Assembly: GCA_024226105.1 (NCBI GenBank) | Contig: JAAELZ010000347.1 | Coordinates: 1 to 14,810 of the forward strand | DNA length: 14,810 nt | Direction: 5' to 3' | From: Pseudomonadota bacterium | GTDB taxonomy: Bacteria; Pseudomonadota; Gammaproteobacteria; Arenicellales; Poriferihabitantaceae | Shown here: positions 1 to 8,053 of the stretch, one piece after another | How the letters are laid out: each line of letters begins with the position of its first letter | Numbering within the stretch: position 1 is the first letter of the stretch | The notes under the pieces: model-generated | What the model saw: only the letters and a program-made list of their open reading frames with translations | What the model was told of the DNA's origin: nothing | Database searches by the model: none | Made by a program: the position numbers and the translations under genes

Positions 1-3000
1 CAGGGTGCCTTTTTCGCAGCTTCCCCGCTGATTGAAAGAGGCGGCCTGAACGAGGAAACTCTGTTTGCGGCTATCGAGAAGCAACTGCATGACAAGTTCG
101 GCAGCAAGGGTGACAAAATGGTTGAAGACAATTTGCGTGTTGTAAAACGCGGCTTTGAAAGTACTCATGAGATCAAGGACAAGCCCATTGGTTTATCGGT
201 TGAAAAACTGAGAACGCAGACCAATGCAATGCCGATCATGCTCAAGCAACGGCCCAAAGGCGCCGGGCTGGCCTCCGATATCCACCGCTTCTGGGCGCAG
301 GTCGGCAGCTTTTATAAAAAAGGTGAAGGCGAGGCGACCATTGCCGACCCGTTTATGGCCACCGGCCTGATGCCCGCTGCTACGGGCGTGTATCGCGACA
401 TGACCGCAATCCGCTTTGACTACCCGGATTTTATTGCCGAGAACTGTACCGCCTGTGGTAATTGCTATACGGTATGCCCGGATAGTGCCATCCCCGGGCT
501 GGTAAACACCTTCGCGGAGATATTCAATACCGCGGTTCTTGGTATTGAATCCGGCGGGCAACCAACCAACTACCTGCGCCGTGAAGTACGCAATATCGAA
601 AAGCGTATGCGTGCGCTGATTGAAGAACGCGGTGAACAGGCCAACGTCACTCGCCTTCTTGACCAGGCCATACTCGAATTGCTGGCCGCCTCAGAACTTG
701 AAGGTGATGCCAAAGCCATGCTGGAAAAAGAACTGGCGATGCTCTCTCATCACATCGGCGATTTTAAGTTTTCTATCACCAAACCTTACTACGGTACCCG
801 TGAAAAGAAAAATAAGGGCTCCGGTGGGTTGTTCTCGGTCACCATAAACCCCTATACCTGTAAAGGCTGCATGGAATGTGTCACGGTTTGTGATGATGAT
901 GCACTGCGTATTGAAACCCAGACCGACGATGTTATACAGCGACTAAAAGACGAGTGGGAATTCTGGACAAAATTGCCCACCACACAGACGGATTTCATTC
1001 GCATCGACGATATCGATGAAAAAATCGGTGCGCTGGATACGCTGTTGTTAGACAAAACCAACTACAGCTCGATGCTCTCGGGTGATGGCGCCTGCATGGG
1101 TTGCGGCGAAAAAACCATTATTCACTTATTTACCGGCACCGTGACTGCAATGATGCAACCGCGCGTGGCAGAGCATATTAAAAAAATAGACCAGCTGATC
1201 GCCAGGCTTGAAACTCACGTACGCATGAAACTGGCTGACAATATTGATCTGAGCCAGAGCGAAAACCTCAACCAGGCTATCGAAGATAACAGTGAAGAAG
1301 ATCTAACCCTGGGCAAACTGACTTCAGCTTTGGAAGCCGACAATCGTTTCACGCCCATCGATCAGGATTGGCTGGCACAAATGACGCGTATGCTGGACCA
1401 GTTGCGCCACCTGAAATGGCAGTATACAGATGGTGAAACCAGTGCCGGTCGTGCCAACATGGGTTTTATCAATGCCACGGGTTGTACCTCGGTATGGGGC
1501 TCAACCTTCCCCTATAACCCCTATCCCTTTCCGTGGACCAATAACCTGTTTCAGGATTCCCCTTCCATGGCGATGGGAATTTTTGAAGGGCATATGGCTA
1601 AAATGGCGGACGGCTTTAAGCTGATTCGGCGCGTTGAGCTCGAACTGAGCGGAAAATACGACGCCGTTGAGCACGATGCCTTTTTCACCTATTTCAAATG
1701 GAACCAGTTCTCGGATGAAGAATGGAAACTCTGCCCGCCAGTGGTTGCGGTCGGCGGGGATGGAGCGATGTATGACATCGGTTTTCAGAATTTGTCACGC
1801 GCACTGGCTTCAGGTGTGCCGGTAAAAATACTGGTGCTCGATACCCAGGTATATTCAAATACCGGCGGCCAGGCCTGTACCTCGGGTTTTGTAAGCCAGG
1901 TCGCCGATATGTCTCCCTATGGCAAGGTCAGCAAGGGCAAAGAAGAAATCCGCAAGGAAATCAGCCTGATCGGTATGGCGCATCGCAGCGCTTTTGTCCT
2001 GCAAAGCACCCAGGCGCACGTCACCCACCTGCTGGAAGGTTTCATCGATGGTCTGAACAGCCGGCGCCCGGCCCTGTTTAATATTTATGCGACCTGCCAG
2101 CCCGAACATGGGGTGGGCGATGATATGTCCGACATCCAGAACAAGCTGGTAGTCGATTCACGAGCCTATCCTTTGTTTCGCTACGATCCGGATGCTGCGA
2201 CTTCGCTTGCAGAAGCCGCAACCCTGGAAGGCAATCCGTCGATCGAAGAGGACTGGATCGGCTATGACATTAGTTACCTTGAAGACGGCATAGAGAAGAC
2301 CCTCAACACCTCGATGACCTTCGCTGATTTCGCCTTCACTGAAGGTCGTTTTCGCAAGCAGTTTAAAGCAGCTCCGCAGGAATCCTGGAACGACGACATG
2401 ATGGCGCTGGTAGAATTCCTTAAGCTGGAAAACGACGAGCGTGAAGGGCTTTACCCCTATATCTGGGCGGTCGACGGCAAGAATCAACTGAATCGCATCC
2501 TGGTCTCCGCTGAAATGGTAGCCGCCTGTGAGGAACGTCAAACTTTCTGGCAACAGATCAAATCGCTGACCCGCGATGATGTGGTCATTGATGAGCAGTC
2601 CATCAGGGAGCAAGCCAAAGCAGAAGCTGCGCAACAACTGACTTCAAGCCTGATTGGCCTGGCGTTAAATGGCAACATCACCTCGATTGGTGATATCACC
2701 CTGCCCACGGCCGGGGTAGCGGTAGCAGGTGGTAATGGTGCAGGCGGCATTTCAGCGGCGACACCGGAAGGCTTTGAGCCCGCATGGATCGAAACCCCGG
2801 AATGTACAGCCTGTGATGAATGTACGGACATTAATCCTAATATATTTGCCTATAACGACGAAGGCCTGGCCTATATTAAAGACCCGACCGCCGGGCCATA
2901 CATCGATATTGTTAAATCAGCGGAAAAATGCACCGCAGCTTGTCTGCACCCGGGAACACCGTTTAATCCGAACGAGAAGAACCTGGATAAGCTAATCAAG

Positions 3001-3021
3001 CGTGCTGAGAAGTATCAGTAG
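1..3021 (+). CDS. Pyruvate:ferredoxin (2-oxoacid:acceptor) oxidoreductase, large fused form, 5' end outside window
   Basis: The frame is open from base 1, so the ATG at 118 is internal and 1006 C-terminal residues are visible. Numbering from base 1: the end of the gamma domain (ASPLIERGGL, about 7-16); a two-cluster ferredoxin domain with C149/152/155/159 and C287/290/293/297; and a TPP-binding beta domain with C365-M-G-C368, NATGC495, GDG at 586-588, YSNTGGQ at 618-624 and C699 (ATCQPEHG). These match the ligands of the three PFOR clusters. PFOR oxidises pyruvate with CoA to acetyl-CoA and CO2, reducing ferredoxin in the cytoplasm, and can run in reverse. Two insertions enlarge it: 127 residues between the CxxCxxCxxxC motifs and about 100 between CMGC and NATGC. 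A C-terminal module carries C935, C938, C941 and C977, like a single-cluster ferredoxin. About 600 N-terminal residues (alpha part) should lie upstream. Family assignment is firm; pyruvate as substrate is inferred. Confidence 0.93.
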   Translation, partial: QGAFFAASPLIERGGLNEETLFAAIEKQLHDKFGSKGDKMVEDNLRVVKRGFESTHEIKDKPIGLSVEKLRTQTNAMPIMLKQRPKGAGLASDIHRFWAQVGSFYKKGEGEATIADPFMATGLMPAATGVYRDMTAIRFDYPDFIAENCTACGNCYTVCPDSAIPGLVNTFAEIFNTAVLGIESGGQPTNYLRREVRNIEKRMRALIEERGEQANVTRLLDQAILELLAASELEGDAKAMLEKELAMLSHHIGDFKFSITKPYYGTREKKNKGSGGLFSVTINPYTCKGCMECVTVCDDDALRIETQTDDVIQRLKDEWEFWTKLPTTQTDFIRIDDIDEKIGALDTLLLDKTNYSSMLSGDGACMGCGEKTIIHLFTGTVTAMMQPRVAEHIKKIDQLIARLETHVRMKLADNIDLSQSENLNQAIEDNSEEDLTLGKLTSALEADNRFTPIDQDWLAQMTRMLDQLRHLKWQYTDGETSAGRANMGFINATGCTSVWGSTFPYNPYPFPWTNNLFQDSPSMAMGIFEGHMAKMADGFKLIRRVELELSGKYDAVEHDAFFTYFKWNQFSDEEWKLCPPVVAVGGDGAMYDIGFQNLSRALASGVPVKILVLDTQVYSNTGGQACTSGFVSQVADMSPYGKVSKGKEEIRKEISLIGMAHRSAFVLQSTQAHVTHLLEGFIDGLNSRRPALFNIYATCQPEHGVGDDMSDIQNKLVVDSRAYPLFRYDPDAATSLAEAATLEGNPSIEEDWIGYDISYLEDGIEKTLNTSMTFADFAFTEGRFRKQFKAAPQESWNDDMMALVEFLKLENDEREGLYPYIWAVDGKNQLNRILVSAEMVAACEERQTFWQQIKSLTRDDVVIDEQSIREQAKAEAAQQLTSSLIGLALNGNITSIGDITLPTAGVAVAGGNGAGGISAATPEGFEPAWIETPECTACDECTDINPNIFAYNDEGLAYIKDPTAGPYIDIVKSAEKCTAACLHPGTPFNPNEKNLDKLIKRAEKYQ

Positions 3022-3221
3022 GCCACGCCGGGATCAGCCCCGTGTTTCGGATCGAATTTGTCACAAAGACCACAGAGTAAATGAAAAGCCCCGTTGACCG
3101 TCATACCCGCGAAAGCGGATATCCAGCATGTAATTACAAATGCGAAGTTTTGCCGCGCGTAGATTCCCGCATACGCGGGAATGACGTATTTACAGACGGT
3201 CATGAGTAATAATACCTGAAG
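3022..3221. other. Intergenic region between PFOR and rnfC
   Basis: These 200 bases hold no convincing gene. The first 75 or so bases show no clear hairpin followed by a T-run, so no terminator is called for PFOR. The rest is occupied by the REP-like inverted pair described separately. No strong sigma-70 promoter was recognised before rnfC, so it is unclear whether rnfC is read through from PFOR or has its own promoter. Confidence 0.6.
3095..3202. repeat. REP-like inverted pair (REPIN-type) of palindromes
   Basis: Two related palindromes face each other. The left one is ATACCCGC-GAAA-GCGGATAT (3103-3122, one stem mismatch). The right one is ATTCCCGC-ATAC-GCGGGAAT (3163-3182, perfect 8-bp stem). 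Each has GTCAT on its outer side (3100-3104, and as ATGAC at 3181-3185). The pair is bounded by an 8-bp inverted repeat, TGACCGTC (3095-3102) and GACGGTCA (3195-3202). The right palindrome fits the ATTCCC-N8-GGGAAT pattern known from Neisseria dRS3, and similar elements are scattered in many proteobacterial genomes. It may cap or stabilise transcripts between PFOR and rnfC. Confidence 0.75.
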
Positions 3222-4616
3222 ATGCAGTGGTTAAAACGCTTTCGCTTTAAAGGCGGGATTCATCCGCGCTATCATAAAGATCGAACCAGCAACCGTCCGA
3301 TCAAGCGCTTGCCATTTCCCCCGATACTGATCCTGCCGCTGGACCAGCATATTGGGGCACCTGCCGAAGCCATCGTCCGGCCGGGGCAGGAAGTACATCG
3401 GGGAGAGTTAATCGCCACAGCCAACGGTTTCGTCTCCGCACCGATTCATGCACCGGCCACAGGCATCGTCAAGGGCATTGAACTCAAACCAACGGCAAGG
3501 GGCTCACTCACAAAATCTATCGTCATAGAGGTTCAAAGAGGTGACCCGCAAGAGGCTCTGCCGGGCACACCTCATGATATCGATAACATGGATCACGATG
3601 AACTGGTCAACGCGGTACAGGATAGCGGGTTGGCCGGGCTTGGTGGTGCGGCTTTCCCAAGCCATGTAAAACTGAAAAAAAATATTGCTAAGCAAGCCGA
3701 GATATTATTGGTCAATGGTTGTGAATGTGAGCCCTATCTGACGACCGATCATCGGGTCATGCTCGAGCAACCGGACGACCTCATTAAAGGCATCAAGTAT
3801 GCACTGTCTGCGACCGGCACCAAACGAGCCATCATTGGTATAGAAGACAACAAAATAGATGCGGCACAAACCATTCGCCAGCAACTAAACCCGGGAGACC
3901 CTATCGAAGTTAAGCTGGTAATGACCCGTTACCCGCAGGGTGCGGAAAAATTGCTGGTTAAATCCCTGTTAGGTAAAGAAGTCCCCGAAGGCGGCCTGCC
4001 TATTGATATCGGCGTGATCATTCACAACGTCGGAACCCTGGCACAAATGGGTAAATTGCTGCCCGCCGGCCAGGGCCTGATCGAGCGCATCGTAACGATT
4101 ACCGGTACTGGCGTTGATAAACCCGGAAACTACAAAATACCGCTGGGCACGCCCATCGGTTTTGTGCTCGACACTCTGGGCATCGACAGCAAAAAAGAAA
4201 GCATTATTCTCGGCGGGCCAATGATGGGCCCGGCGGTGGGCTCACTTGAAGCCCCCGTCACCAAAGGGACCTCCGGTATCCTGGTATTTCATGAGCGCAG
4301 CTTTATCGATCGCGAGCATGTAAAAGTCTATCCCTGTATCAAGTGCGGGCGCTGCGTGGATGCCTGTCCGATGCGCCTCAATCCAGCACAGCTGGGTTGG
4401 CTTGCCGCGAATCGCGACTATGCGACCATGGCTGAGAAACACCATCTCAATAATTGCTTTGAATGCGGCTGCTGCAGCTACACTTGCCCCTCCAACATTC
4501 CACTGGTACAGTATTTTCGCATTGCTAAAGTAAGCAATCGTGAGCAGATCGCTAAACAGAAAAAACTCGATGCCGAAGCCAAATTTGAAGCGACTGCAGA
4601 AGAAGGGACAGAATAA
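3222..4616 (+). CDS. rnfC: Rnf electron transport complex subunit C
   Basis: RnfC is the peripheral cytoplasmic subunit of the Rnf complex, homologous to NqrA. It is thought to bind FMN and NAD(H) and to carry two [4Fe-4S] clusters. This 464-residue protein has the glycine-rich loop GLGGAAFP (139-146), the NGCECEP motif (165-171), a SLBB-like middle region, and two ferredoxin motifs: C372-x2-C375-x2-C378-x3-C382-P and C412-x2-C415-x2-C418-x3-C422-P. It is compact, lacking the long alanine- and lysine-rich repeat tail of E. coli RsxC. The start is preceded only by a weak purine stretch, but the N-terminal sequence (FKGGIHP at 9-15) matches the family. It is the first gene of the rnf operon, and its TAA overlaps the rnfD ATG by one base. 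Confidence 0.95.
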   Translation: MQWLKRFRFKGGIHPRYHKDRTSNRPIKRLPFPPILILPLDQHIGAPAEAIVRPGQEVHRGELIATANGFVSAPIHAPATGIVKGIELKPTARGSLTKSIVIEVQRGDPQEALPGTPHDIDNMDHDELVNAVQDSGLAGLGGAAFPSHVKLKKNIAKQAEILLVNGCECEPYLTTDHRVMLEQPDDLIKGIKYALSATGTKRAIIGIEDNKIDAAQTIRQQLNPGDPIEVKLVMTRYPQGAEKLLVKSLLGKEVPEGGLPIDIGVIIHNVGTLAQMGKLLPAGQGLIERIVTITGTGVDKPGNYKIPLGTPIGFVLDTLGIDSKKESIILGGPMMGPAVGSLEAPVTKGTSGILVFHERSFIDREHVKVYPCIKCGRCVDACPMRLNPAQLGWLAANRDYATMAEKHHLNNCFECGCCSYTCPSNIPLVQYFRIAKVSNREQIAKQKKLDAEAKFEATAEEGTE

Positions 4617-5677
4617 TGGCGCGTAAACCCCCAAGAATTGAGCTGCACACCGCACCACATGCTGTGGCGGGGCAAAGCGTCGCCGTTATTATGCGCAACG
4701 TGGTGTATTCCCTGCTACCACTGGTTTTTTATGCCGTATGGTTATTTGGCATAAGCGCGCTGCTGCTGACCGTGGTTGTATTACTCAGCACCCTGGCCAC
4801 CGAACGTTTTTTTAACTGGATGGGAAAACAGGGCAGTACCCTGGATGACTGGTCAGCGGTGATCACCGGCCTGCTATTAGCGCTTACCCTGCCACCGGGC
4901 TTTCCGCTGTGGATGGGAGCGATCGCTGCAATCGTTTCAATCGCCCTGGGCAAGGTACTATTTGGTGGGCTGGGGTTTAACCTGCTCAATCCGGCACTGG
5001 TCGGTCGGGCCTTTGTTCAGGCGGCTTTTCCGGTTGCGATCACCACCTGGTCACCGCCTTTTGTCACTTCGCGTTTTTCTGAATTTATTCCTTCAACGCT
5101 CACCCTGCCACTTATGCAGCCGCTGGATATCAGCCAATGGCTGGCAAGTTCAGGCCTGGATGCCTTTACCGGTGCCACACCGTTGGCACTGGCCAAATTT
5201 CAGTCAGTGGCAACGCCCGTTGAATCGCTATTCCTGGGAAACGTCGCAGGTTCAGCAGGAGAAACCTCTGTCATATTGATTTTGTTATGCGGTGCCTATC
5301 TTGCGCTACGCAAGATGATGAACTGGCGTATTCCGGTATATATTTTTATTGGTGTTATTGTCACCAGTATGCTCCTTCAGTGGCTGGATAACAGCAACCC
5401 TGACCCCCTGTTTATGCTGTTCTCAGGTGGTTTGATGCTGGGTGCCGTATTCATGGCTACCGACATGGTCGGTTCGCCCGTCACCCCGCGCGGCATACTT
5501 ATTTACGGCCTGCTGATTGGATTTCTAACCGTTATTATTCGCGTCTATGGCAGCCTCTCTGAAGGCGTTATGTACGCCATACTACTGGGGAATGCCGCCA
5601 CCCCGTTGATTGAAATGGTCACCCAGCCCCGTACCTTTGGTGCAAAGAAGCACTCGATAAAGGCTGCAAAAAAATGA
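4616..5677 (+). CDS. rnfD: Rnf electron transport complex subunit D
   Basis: RnfD is an integral membrane subunit homologous to NqrB. It carries covalently bound FMN and is thought to form part of the ion-translocating path. The 353-residue product has many hydrophobic helices (for example about 28-62, 83-118, 218-232, 240-255 and 294-310). The flavinylation motif DAFTGAT spans residues 182-188, so T188 is the expected FMN-linked threonine. The start codon shares one base with the rnfC stop, and a purine-rich ribosome site (AGAAGGG) lies inside the rnfC end. The gene ends in an ATGA overlap with rnfG. No ApbE flavin transferase gene is in the window, so flavinylation must depend on one elsewhere. 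Confidence 0.95.
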   Translation: MARKPPRIELHTAPHAVAGQSVAVIMRNVVYSLLPLVFYAVWLFGISALLLTVVVLLSTLATERFFNWMGKQGSTLDDWSAVITGLLLALTLPPGFPLWMGAIAAIVSIALGKVLFGGLGFNLLNPALVGRAFVQAAFPVAITTWSPPFVTSRFSEFIPSTLTLPLMQPLDISQWLASSGLDAFTGATPLALAKFQSVATPVESLFLGNVAGSAGETSVILILLCGAYLALRKMMNWRIPVYIFIGVIVTSMLLQWLDNSNPDPLFMLFSGGLMLGAVFMATDMVGSPVTPRGILIYGLLIGFLTVIIRVYGSLSEGVMYAILLGNAATPLIEMVTQPRTFGAKKHSIKAAKK

Positions 5678-6369
5678 CTGATCAGCCAACAAACACAGAT
5701 GAAACAAATGCGCCAAGGCCTTCTTCTTTGCACATGATTTTTGCGCTGACCCTGATTTCAGTACTGTCCGGTATGGCAGTGGTGATGGTGTATCTTTACA
5801 CCAAACCAATTATTGATGAAAACAAACGCCTTGCCATTGAAGCAGCCGTGCTATCCGTCATACCCGATTCGGTGACTTATATACCCTTCGTGATTGAAGA
5901 CGATACCCTGGCACCCGCTGCGGAGTCACCGGGCAACAATCAACTTTTTTACGCAGGTTACGATAAAAATACACAGCTCATCGGCCTGGCAGCCCCGGCA
6001 AACGCACAAGGTTATGCCGACAAGGTGTATATCATTTATGGCTACCGTTTTGACTGCGAATGCATTACCGGCATTAAGGTCATCAAACACGCCGAAACCC
6101 CCGGCCTTGGGGATAAAGTCATCACTGATATGGATTTTGTCGCAAACTTCGATGCGCTGGAAGCTAGATTGAATAGTGAGGGGTCAGCTTTAAACAATCA
6201 GATTATCACGGTTAAACACGGCACGAAAAAGAATGCCTGGGAGATCGATGCAATCTCAGGTGCAACAATCACCTCACGCGCCATCGGCAAGGCGCTGGAC
6301 CTCGGTGCCGGGCAATTGTTGCCCCAGGTGCTCAAGTTTCGCAATACGCTGGAGGCTTATCAACCCTGA
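5674..6369 (+). CDS. rnfG: Rnf electron transport complex subunit G (FMN-binding)
   Basis: RnfG, the NqrC homologue, is anchored by one N-terminal helix and carries covalent FMN on the outer (periplasmic) side of the membrane. The 231-residue protein has a short polar N-terminus, a membrane helix at about 21-43, and an FMN-binding domain with HAETPGLGDK (139-148) and the flavinylation motif DAISGAT (192-198); T198 is the likely attachment site. A C128-E-C130 pair is present and is not a feature I recognise from the family. The start overlaps the rnfD stop (ATGA), and the TGA overlaps the rnfE ATG by one base, so translation is probably coupled. Confidence 0.94.
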   Translation: MTDQPTNTDETNAPRPSSLHMIFALTLISVLSGMAVVMVYLYTKPIIDENKRLAIEAAVLSVIPDSVTYIPFVIEDDTLAPAAESPGNNQLFYAGYDKNTQLIGLAAPANAQGYADKVYIIYGYRFDCECITGIKVIKHAETPGLGDKVITDMDFVANFDALEARLNSEGSALNNQIITVKHGTKKNAWEIDAISGATITSRAIGKALDLGAGQLLPQVLKFRNTLEAYQP

Positions 6370-6989
6370 TGCTCGACGATAAAATTAACAGCGCTACATT
6401 CTGGGAAGGTGTCTGGGAAAACAACCCGGTATTTGTCATGTTGCTGGGCATGTGCCCGGTGCTGGCGGTAACCAACTCAACCATCAACGCACTGGCGATG
6501 GGGCTGGCCACGCTATTTGTGTTGCTGTCCTCCAGCCTGCTGGTCTCCCTGATTCGGAACTGGGTTCCAAAACAAACGCGCATCGCAATCTACATCATCA
6601 TTATCGCAACCTTTGTGACTGTGGTTGATTACGTTATCCAGGCCATCAGCCTGGATTTGTATAATGCGCTCGGCGCCTTTATTCAACTCATCGTCGTCAA
6701 CTGCATGATCCTCGGCCGTGCAGAAGCCTATGCTTCCAAAGTACGGCCGGCCAAAGCCCTGGTCAATGCGCTGGGCATGGGTATTGGTTTTACCATAGCC
6801 CTGCTCTGCCTGGGCAGCGTGCGTGAAATACTGGGAAGCGGCACGTTTCTGGGTTTTCCACTATTCGGCCAGGAGTATCAGCAATGGGTGGTAATGATCC
6901 TGCCGCCAGGCGGGTTCTTTGTGCTGGGCGGCTGGTTATTGCTGTTTGAATGGCTTAAAGCGCGCAAGGCCAGGAACCTTAAAGCATGA
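6369..6989 (+). CDS. rnfE: Rnf electron transport complex subunit E
   Basis: RnfE is a six-helix membrane protein homologous to NqrD. With RnfA it forms the inverted-topology pair that coordinates an iron centre ([2Fe-2S] in recent structures) in mid-membrane. The 206-residue protein has the two expected cysteine half-sites: GMCP in the first helix (C29) and VNCMILGRAEA (C112). Length is near the family norm, and the C-terminus is short and basic. It follows rnfG with a one-base overlap and precedes rnfA by 17 bases. Confidence 0.95.
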   Translation: MLDDKINSATFWEGVWENNPVFVMLLGMCPVLAVTNSTINALAMGLATLFVLLSSSLLVSLIRNWVPKQTRIAIYIIIIATFVTVVDYVIQAISLDLYNALGAFIQLIVVNCMILGRAEAYASKVRPAKALVNALGMGIGFTIALLCLGSVREILGSGTFLGFPLFGQEYQQWVVMILPPGGFFVLGGWLLLFEWLKARKARNLKA

Positions 6990-7006
6990 GCAATCAGGAT
7001 TAAAAT

Positions 7007-7588
7007 ATGGAACCCACCAGTTTAAATTTTATTTTCTTCAATGCGTTTCTGGCCAACAACTTTGTGCTGGCCCTGTTTCTCGGTTTATGCCCTTTTCTGG
7101 GTGTCTCGGGGAAACTGGAAACCGCCCTGCCTATGGGCATTGCGACCACCTTTGTGATGTTGATCAGCTCTATATGTGCCTATTTCATCAATCAGGTGCT
7201 GGTCGGTTACAACATTGAATACCTGAGGTTGATTTCCTATATCGCAGTCATCGCGTCTGCGGTGCAGCTGGTGGAAATGACTCTGAAAAAGTTTTCACCC
7301 GGCCTGTTTCGTTCACTGGGAATATTTTTGCCGCTGATTACCACAAATTGCGCGATTTTGGGCCTGGCACTGTTTCAAACCTTTAAAGAATACAATTTTC
7401 TGCAATCACTGATCTACGCGCTGGGTGCCGGCGCCGGTTTTACCCTGGCAATCCTGCTGATGGCGGGTTTACGCGAACGAATGGACCTGGCCACGTTACC
7501 CTCCGTCACACAGGGTGCTGCATTGAGCCTGATGATCGGCGGCCTTTTATCACTGTCCTTTATGGGTTTCGCGGGGCTGGGTGGATGA
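7007..7588 (+). CDS. rnfA: Rnf electron transport complex subunit A
   Basis: RnfA is the NqrE homologue and pairs with RnfE around the intramembrane iron-sulphur site. The 193-residue, six-helix protein shows GLCPFLG (C28) and TTNCAILG (C115), the two cysteine half-sites. An AGGA ribosome site (about 6995-6998) lies 8 bases before the ATG. In CDGEAB-type operons rnfB would follow at once; here the stop overlaps (ATGA) the start of a short cysteine-rich gene instead. Confidence 0.95.
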   Translation: MEPTSLNFIFFNAFLANNFVLALFLGLCPFLGVSGKLETALPMGIATTFVMLISSICAYFINQVLVGYNIEYLRLISYIAVIASAVQLVEMTLKKFSPGLFRSLGIFLPLITTNCAILGLALFQTFKEYNFLQSLIYALGAGAGFTLAILLMAGLRERMDLATLPSVTQGAALSLMIGGLLSLSFMGFAGLGG

Positions 7589-7773
7589 GGGATCTAATAA
7601 TTGTGATGGTCGCCATGCCGGTACTCATACTATTCTGGGTGGCAACCCAACACCTGGCGCGCCTTTTTTCACTACGCCACCCGGAATTTGGATCCCATCG
7701 CGAAGAAGGTGGCGGTTGTGGAAACTGCGGTTGCAGTGGTTCGGGGAAATGTAAACGGGAAAACACTCACTAA
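7585..7773 (+). CDS. Small membrane-anchored cysteine-rich protein in the rnfB position
   Basis: This 62-residue product has one N-terminal hydrophobic helix (about 4-22), a short basic linker, and a glycine/cysteine tail GGGCGNCGCSGSGKC (42-56) with C45, C48, C50 and C56. Its ATG overlaps the rnfA TGA (ATGA), the same coupling seen elsewhere in the operon, which argues strongly that it is real. The layout resembles NqrM, the small cysteine-containing membrane protein needed to mature the NqrD/NqrE iron site, although sequence similarity is not evident by eye. It also loosely recalls the N-terminus of RnfB (one helix, then a cysteine-rich patch), but it is far too short to be RnfB and lacks its cluster domains. 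I infer a role in assembling or iron-loading the RnfA/RnfE site; this is unproven. Confidence 0.78.
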   Translation: MRDLIIVMVAMPVLILFWVATQHLARLFSLRHPEFGSHREEGGGCGNCGCSGSGKCKRENTH

Positions 7774-7785
7774 TGACACAAAAAC

Positions 7786-7902
7786 TCCCCTCTTTGGCAA
7801 AGAGGGGCAGGGGGAGATTTGACCACTATCCGAATGCTGTGAACTATTAGAGTGCATTGAACTTGCTAAAATCCCCCTCTATCCCCCTTTAATAAAGGGG
7901 GA
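7786..7902. repeat. Inverted pair of CCCCCT/AGGGGG hairpin repeats
   Basis: The first unit is CCCCTCTTT-GGC-AAAGAGGGG (7787-7807) followed by CAGGGGGAGATTT. The second, in opposite orientation, is ATCCCCCTCTAT, then CCCCCTTT-AAT-AAAGGGGG (7883-7901). The reverse complement of the first unit reads like the second, so they form an inverted pair. Similar C-tract/G-tract elements are common in proteobacterial intergenic DNA. On the plus strand neither hairpin is followed by a U-tract, so neither is called a terminator. Confidence 0.7.
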
Positions 7903-7960
7903 AGCCTAAAGACAACCAAAATCTCGTTCAAAGCGATCCCCCAAAACCGCCATTCTCTGC

Positions 7961-7998
7961 CGGAACCGGGACTTCAGTCCCGGAAATCGAAGCTTTAG
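7961..7998. repeat. Palindromic repeat, copy 1 (CCGGGAC hairpin)
   Basis: The hairpin CCGGGAC-TTCA-GTCCCGG spans 7966-7983. The 23 bases 7961-7983 match 9598-9620 at 22 positions in the same orientation. Weaker similarity continues to about 7998 (about 32 of 38 overall by eye). Confidence 0.75.
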
Positions 7999-8053
7999 CC
8001 TCGCCTACAGCCCATTGTTTTTACTTAGATCACAATAAAATCCATACGCCATT

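Noticed and set aside
118..3021. ATG at 118 as the start of the PFOR gene
   Set aside because: The frame is open from base 1 and already encodes typical PFOR gamma-domain sequence before this ATG, so the gene begins outside the window.
3056..3080. Phrase resembling a widespread CACAAAGAC-type intergenic repeat
   Set aside because: Too short and present only once in the window to support a repeat call.
3015..3203. A 62-residue minus-strand ORF across the PFOR-rnfC gap
   Set aside because: It is a translation of the REP-like palindromes (VIPAYAGI / SAFAGMT pattern typical of such repeats) and has no gene-like support.
7787..7901. The C-tract/G-tract hairpins as a rho-independent terminator of the rnf operon
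   Set aside because: Neither hairpin is followed by a T-run on the plus strand. A T-run exists only on the minus-strand side, where no gene ends.
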